From Cryptomeria japonica (Eukaryota; Streptophyta; Pinopsida; Cupressales; Cupressaceae), in contig NC_081414.1 of the NCBI RefSeq assembly GCF_030272615.1, positions 49,218,501 through 49,282,500 on the forward strand: a DNA stretch of 64,000 nt, given 5' to 3'. Both the position numbers and the translations under genes were made by a program. Below, piece after piece: positions 60,501 to 64,000 of the stretch (its first letter is position 1; each line of letters opens with the position of its first letter). Below the pieces are notes generated by a model, which ran no database searches, had not been told where the DNA came from, and worked only from the letters and a program-made list of their open reading frames with translations.

Positions 60501-60951
60501 AGCTCAGGCAGCTGCCTCTCAAACTTTGCAATCCCCAAAAACACCTTCAACAAGCATTATTCCATTTTCTCCTCAGCCGACGATTGAGCCAAAATCTCCT
60601 AAACATAAGATGCATGACGGTCTTGATCCTGTGTGAGTTAAAGATCCTATTTTCATAAATCTTGATGATGATATAGATGAAAATGTTATTCATGATGAAA
60701 ATGTTACTCCTGTTCATTCTGATAGTGAATATGAATATGTTGATGTTGATAACCATTTATCTAACGCATTTTCTAAAGCACTTATCCTAGCTCCTAGACA
60801 AGAACAACGTGGCTTGGAACATGAACATAGCCCTTGTTTGGATCTTGTGATAGCTCCATCTGCTGTGTTGGATGTTCCTCCTCTAGCGTGTTCCCTACCT
60901 TCCCGAAACATTGATCAGCAAGATCGGGGGGTAGATGACGTGCTAGACTAG
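57508..60951 (+). pseudogene. Element W Gag-protease polyprotein, two in-frame stops
   Basis: ATG at 57508 opens one frame to TAG 60949-60951 (1148 codons), interrupted only by TAA 58984-58986 and TGA 60634-60636. N-terminal region, then a long P/S/N-rich stretch (57900-58280), a coiled coil (~58310-58370), retrotrans_gag core at 58430-58900 (GKGDPLTHVKTFQ, ALQWYCSLP, GRYKHLYAQI), a knuckle of the form CX2HX4HX4C (CQFHRQPGHDTEKC, ~59241-59282), and a retropepsin-like fold at 59570-59900 whose active site reads LIDPSCMVNVI: the Asp is kept but DSG/DGG is DPS. A Pro-rich segment and an Arg-rich patch (RRNCSARERRQKRH, ~60450-60495) follow, then an acidic tail. It would package W RNA; enzymes must come from elsewhere. 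Confidence 0.85.
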
Positions 60952-61677
60952 TTTCATTAGCATAGCAGATTCTCTCCCCCTCTTTTGTTACTTCTTCTAT
61001 ATGTTATTCTCATTCTTCTATTTGTTGTCCTTAGTGTTGTCTACTTGAGGACGATGCAAAGCATTGAGATCTCTCGATCTCTCTCATGTTGACTCAAAGG
61101 ACACATGTGTTCCCTTCTTCTAGGTAACCTTCCTTGATTGGGGAATGAATAACAATTATGCATACATACATATGATATACATGAATTATCATATAGCATA
61201 CTGACCCCGAGGAAAGCGAAGTCACCTTGTGTTTTGTGTTTTGTGTCTATTATCCTTGGGCTTATCTCACACTTGGGGGCTAAATCCTTGTGATAACGTG
61301 CTCCTTTCCTTTCTCATTCTCATATGTATCACTACCTTAAAGCAATCACCCCCGGTGAGGTGTGTGCGATCACTTTAACGTAGGGGGGCATACATCCCGT
61401 TCATATCTTTTCAAGATACTTGAAAATTTCTTGACAAATGTAGCTTTGCCTTGAAGATTTTTGATATCTTTCTTGCATGACTCATAGTGAGGGAACCTTA
61501 CTACTGACAGTCATGGTTCTCCCTCGTGATCTTCCCTTTTACTTTGTCAATCAAATTCGTAAGATCCTTAGTCCACTGGGGGCTTTGTGTATCTTGCCTC
61601 CTTGACGTGGTGAAAGTTTTTCAATGTTGTTTCCTTGTACTTTACCGGAAGTATGAGCGTACGCTTATACTCCCGCT
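60952..61677 (+). other. Element W 3' untranslated region
   Basis: No coding motif. Several G-rich runs (acttgggggctaaat at ~61272, gtaggggggc at ~61380, ctgggggct at ~61577) resemble the true polypurine tract. Confidence 0.65.
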
Positions 61678-61692
61678 AAAGTGGGGGCTAAA
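61678..61692 (+). other. Polypurine tract of element W
   Basis: aaagtgggggctaaa ends at the 3' LTR start. Confidence 0.85.
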
Positions 61693-62970
61693 TGTAGTGT
61701 CCTAAAATTGTGACACTTGCAATTTTGACTGCATTTGGGTCTTCACAATTGCGACGCAACACTGAACCTGAATGGAGATCCCGAAACTTGCTCACGACAC
61801 CAAAAACTGCATTTTTCCAGCACCCTGCCTGATCCTCCTTGCACCCTGCTGTCCCGGGAGGTGGGACCAGAGCGCCCAGCGCCTTGGTCCTTCAGGACTA
61901 GGGCGCCCAGCGCCCTGGTCCCCTAGGACCATGGCGCCCAGCGCCCTGGTCCCTAGCCCTATTTTTGGGCCCGGTCTCCTATGGGACTTCGGGTCTTTTT
62001 GTTTGCAATTTGGAAAATAACATTTCCTGGTCGGCCTAAGGTCGGGAAAATCAATCTTTTAACCCTAATTGACAAGTATATAAACTACATTTTCCTCTCC
62101 CATTTGGGGAGATAAAAAAAGAGGGAGGACATATGTGTACAAGACGTGGAAACTCTATTCAAACATTCAAGCATTCAAGCATTCAAGCATTCCTTCAAGT
62201 AATTGATCATTCTAAGTCTCCATTCAAGGCTAAGTGTTGCATTCAAGATAAGGATTCAACCATTGAAGAGGAGATCACATACTACAACATACAAACATAC
62301 AACATACAACAACATCTATACCTTCGCATATAAGGATACAAACATCCTTACAACAAGGTATTAGTACTTGTTTTACATTACATTTACAGCATTTCTCATT
62401 TCTTGGTTAATTCCAAAACCGGGGTTTGACCTAAAGGCAAACCCCTCATCCCTAACCCCCCAATCGTCCTCTCTTTTCTATGTGTAGGTTGCAGGTACGC
62501 GGCTGTAATTGGACATCTGGAATCCTTGTGCAGAGACGAACAGATCCCCCTTCGTTTCACGGATTTTTCGGAGGACCATGTGCACGCCGGGTGCCATCGT
62601 CCCGTCAACTTTTGCTCAAATTTGTAGGACAGCGCTGTCTCGACATTTTACTGCTAATTCCAGGTCCGCAGCTTCATATCATATTCCTATCTCTGTTTAT
62701 AAGTGAATCTTTCCTACTTTGCATGCATTCCTAGTTCAATCTTTCTATCTACATTTCTTTACAAAAGAGGGTATCCTTGATGTCTTAACCCTTGAAACTC
62801 ATATAGAATCCAATCTTGCATTGCGTGGGATTGGATCTTGTGGGTTTCAACCCCTCTTTTGAATGTAAAGTCCCTCCTAAGTGAAAACCATCAACCCTAG
62901 TGACTCTCCCTTCTCTCTCCTTGGAGTTGGGGAGGGGAGAACGACTAGGGTTCAATTTTTCCGCTTTACA
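61693..62970 (+). repeat. 3' LTR of element W (1278 bp)
   Basis: Same ends as the 5' LTR. It has three copies of the 31-bp unit and TATATAAA at 62077-62084. Confidence 0.93.
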
Positions 62971-63286
62971 AGGATGAATCCTTCCTAAAACTAGACTGAA
63001 TTTCAATCGTATCAATCTAATCAATCAAGTTTTTTCAATCTTATCAATCTAAGAAATCAAGTTAATCGAAGAACTCGCATTTTCATCAAAACACAGTTGC
63101 AGAAATCAAATCAAATCTATCAGGATATCAATTTCGCAAAAACTCTAAAGATCAATTATCTCAATTGATCTCCCAAGGGGGCATCATCGTACTGGAATTT
63201 AGCAATCAAGAGCTAGGGTATCCGATCAAACTAATATCATCAAATTCAGATTATTCTTTGAATCAACGCGTCATCACACCTCGCTT
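62971..63286 (+). other. Element Z 3' region resumed after W
   Basis: Starts with the second target-site copy aggat and continues the repeat broken at 55078; no coding motif. Confidence 0.85.
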
Positions 63287-63301
63287 CAAAGAGGGGCAAA
63301 A
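63287..63301 (+). other. Polypurine tract of element Z
   Basis: caaagaggggcaaaa, followed at 63302 by the LTR. Same as in element A. Confidence 0.85.
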
Positions 63302-64000
63302 TGTGTACACCTAAAAATGGTCTAAAGATAATTAATTAAATAAGCAATTATTTAATTAATACTCCTCCCCAATTTAATTAAGTTCACTAAGCAATTTGAT
63401 TAAATTTCCCCTTTCATCTACTTATTAATAAATCTAAGGATTTATTTAATAGGTTCATTTCACCCCTTTGATTAATTAATTCCCTCCATCAAAATTATTT
63501 CTTCTAGATCCCCTAATTAATTAAAACAAATCAATTATGAGCTGTTGAAATTAATTATCCTTTTCCCATTATTTGAATTTTTTAAAATCAAATTCTCCTA
63601 ACTTCTACCACTCCTAAACCTAACCATTCCTAAACTTAACCCATTCTACCTACCCCTATGTTCCCTTTCATCCAACCTCTTCTAGAAGCTTTGTGACACT
63701 TGTCACTAAGTGTTCCCTTTCATCTAAACCTATTCTAGAATCCTCTTGACACTTGTCACCATAGAGATGACAGATGTTCCCTTTAATCCAACCCCCTTTG
63801 CCAACCTCCTCCAATTTAACCATTGATATCTTCAGATCAATCTTGATCGTTGATTCTTGCCACCTCACCCCTAACCTTGGAAATCCTAAAAATAGACCTC
63901 ATTTTGGAGCAATATTCATCCCATCTCATTCTCATCTTATGCATTGTTACTATAGGCATCTAGTTTATAGCTTATCATTCTTTAGCAATGTTATCATGCT
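63302..64000 (+). repeat. 3' LTR of element Z, truncated by window end
   Basis: TGTGTACACC onward aligns to 43071 with few changes. The TATA box reads ctaaaaata (~63886) where the 5' LTR has ctataaata. Confidence 0.9.

Larger units (their letters stand above)
55079..62970 (+). mobile_element. Element W: complete Gag-protease-only LTR retrotransposon
   Basis: LTRs 55079-56325 and 61693-62970, flanked by aggat at 55074-55078 and 62971-62975. I count about 20 substitutions and one 31-bp indel between LTRs (~98% identity). Primer-binding site and polypurine tract are intact. The only coding region (57508-60951) holds Gag and a protease-like domain; no RT, RNase H or integrase motif is present in the remaining sequence. 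Confidence 0.93.
43071..64000 (+). mobile_element. Element Z: Tat-lineage Ty3/gypsy retrotransposon, hosting element W
   Basis: 5' LTR 43071-44080, tRNA-Lys-type primer-binding site, 2.1-kb leader, gag, protease with G-patch, acidic linker, RT, dual RNase H and integrase to 53529, 3' repeats, W insertion (55079-62970), then the rest of the 3' region, polypurine tract and 3' LTR from 63302 to beyond the window. The second RNase H after the Ty3-type one marks the Tat lineage. The 3' LTR is a close match to the 5' LTR over the visible 699 bases. Without W it would be ~13 kb. Confidence 0.9.

Overview
This is a plant nuclear DNA window made almost entirely of transposable elements. I found no convincing host gene, rRNA, tRNA or CRISPR array. 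Long LTRs (about 0.8-1.6 kb, possibly longer), nested insertions several levels deep, heavy decay of every open reading frame and the mixture of Ty1/copia, chromovirus, Tat-type Ty3/gypsy and L1-type LINE sequences suggest a very large seed-plant genome. A conifer or other gymnosperm is my best guess, but the sequence alone does not settle it.

Left part (1-18967). A minus-strand LTR element, called A here (3' LTR cut by the window start; 5' LTR 7173-8425), has no gag or pol but carries a broken ~980-codon reading frame of unknown function. A sits inside the gag of a decayed Ty1/copia element, copia1 (8426-13440), which in turn sits inside an L1-type LINE, LINE A (13441 to ~16150). A poorly defined LTR plus leader follows (V, ~16186-18967).

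Middle part (18968-38067). The 5' LTR and four-knuckle gag of a second copia element, copia2 (18968 to ~21150), are followed by an unrecognised broken ORF. Next is a minus-strand chromovirus gag-protease. Its reading frame is split by one 5-bp-TSD insertion that looks like a solo LTR (22324-34733), and that LTR is itself split by a nearly full-length LINE, LINE B (~24063-32633). A short minus-strand copia RT fragment and ~850 bp of unassigned AT-rich DNA close this part.

Right part (38068-64000). Four LTR elements are stacked: X (from 38068) is interrupted at 40277 by Y; Y is interrupted at 43071 by Z, a Tat-lineage Ty3 element with protease, G-patch, RT, dual RNase H and integrase; Z is interrupted at 55079 by W, a complete young element (55079-62970, TSD aggat) that encodes only Gag and a protease-like region.

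How the parts may relate: A has no enzymes of its own, yet shares its polypurine tract, LTR start, a leader block and 3' repeats with Z. W lacks RT, RNase H and integrase, yet shares a primer-binding site with A and X. The most striking unexplained signals are a hairpin-bearing block repeated in W and present in X with a compensating base-pair change, and family-specific arrays of short motifs in the leaders just downstream of the primer-binding sites.
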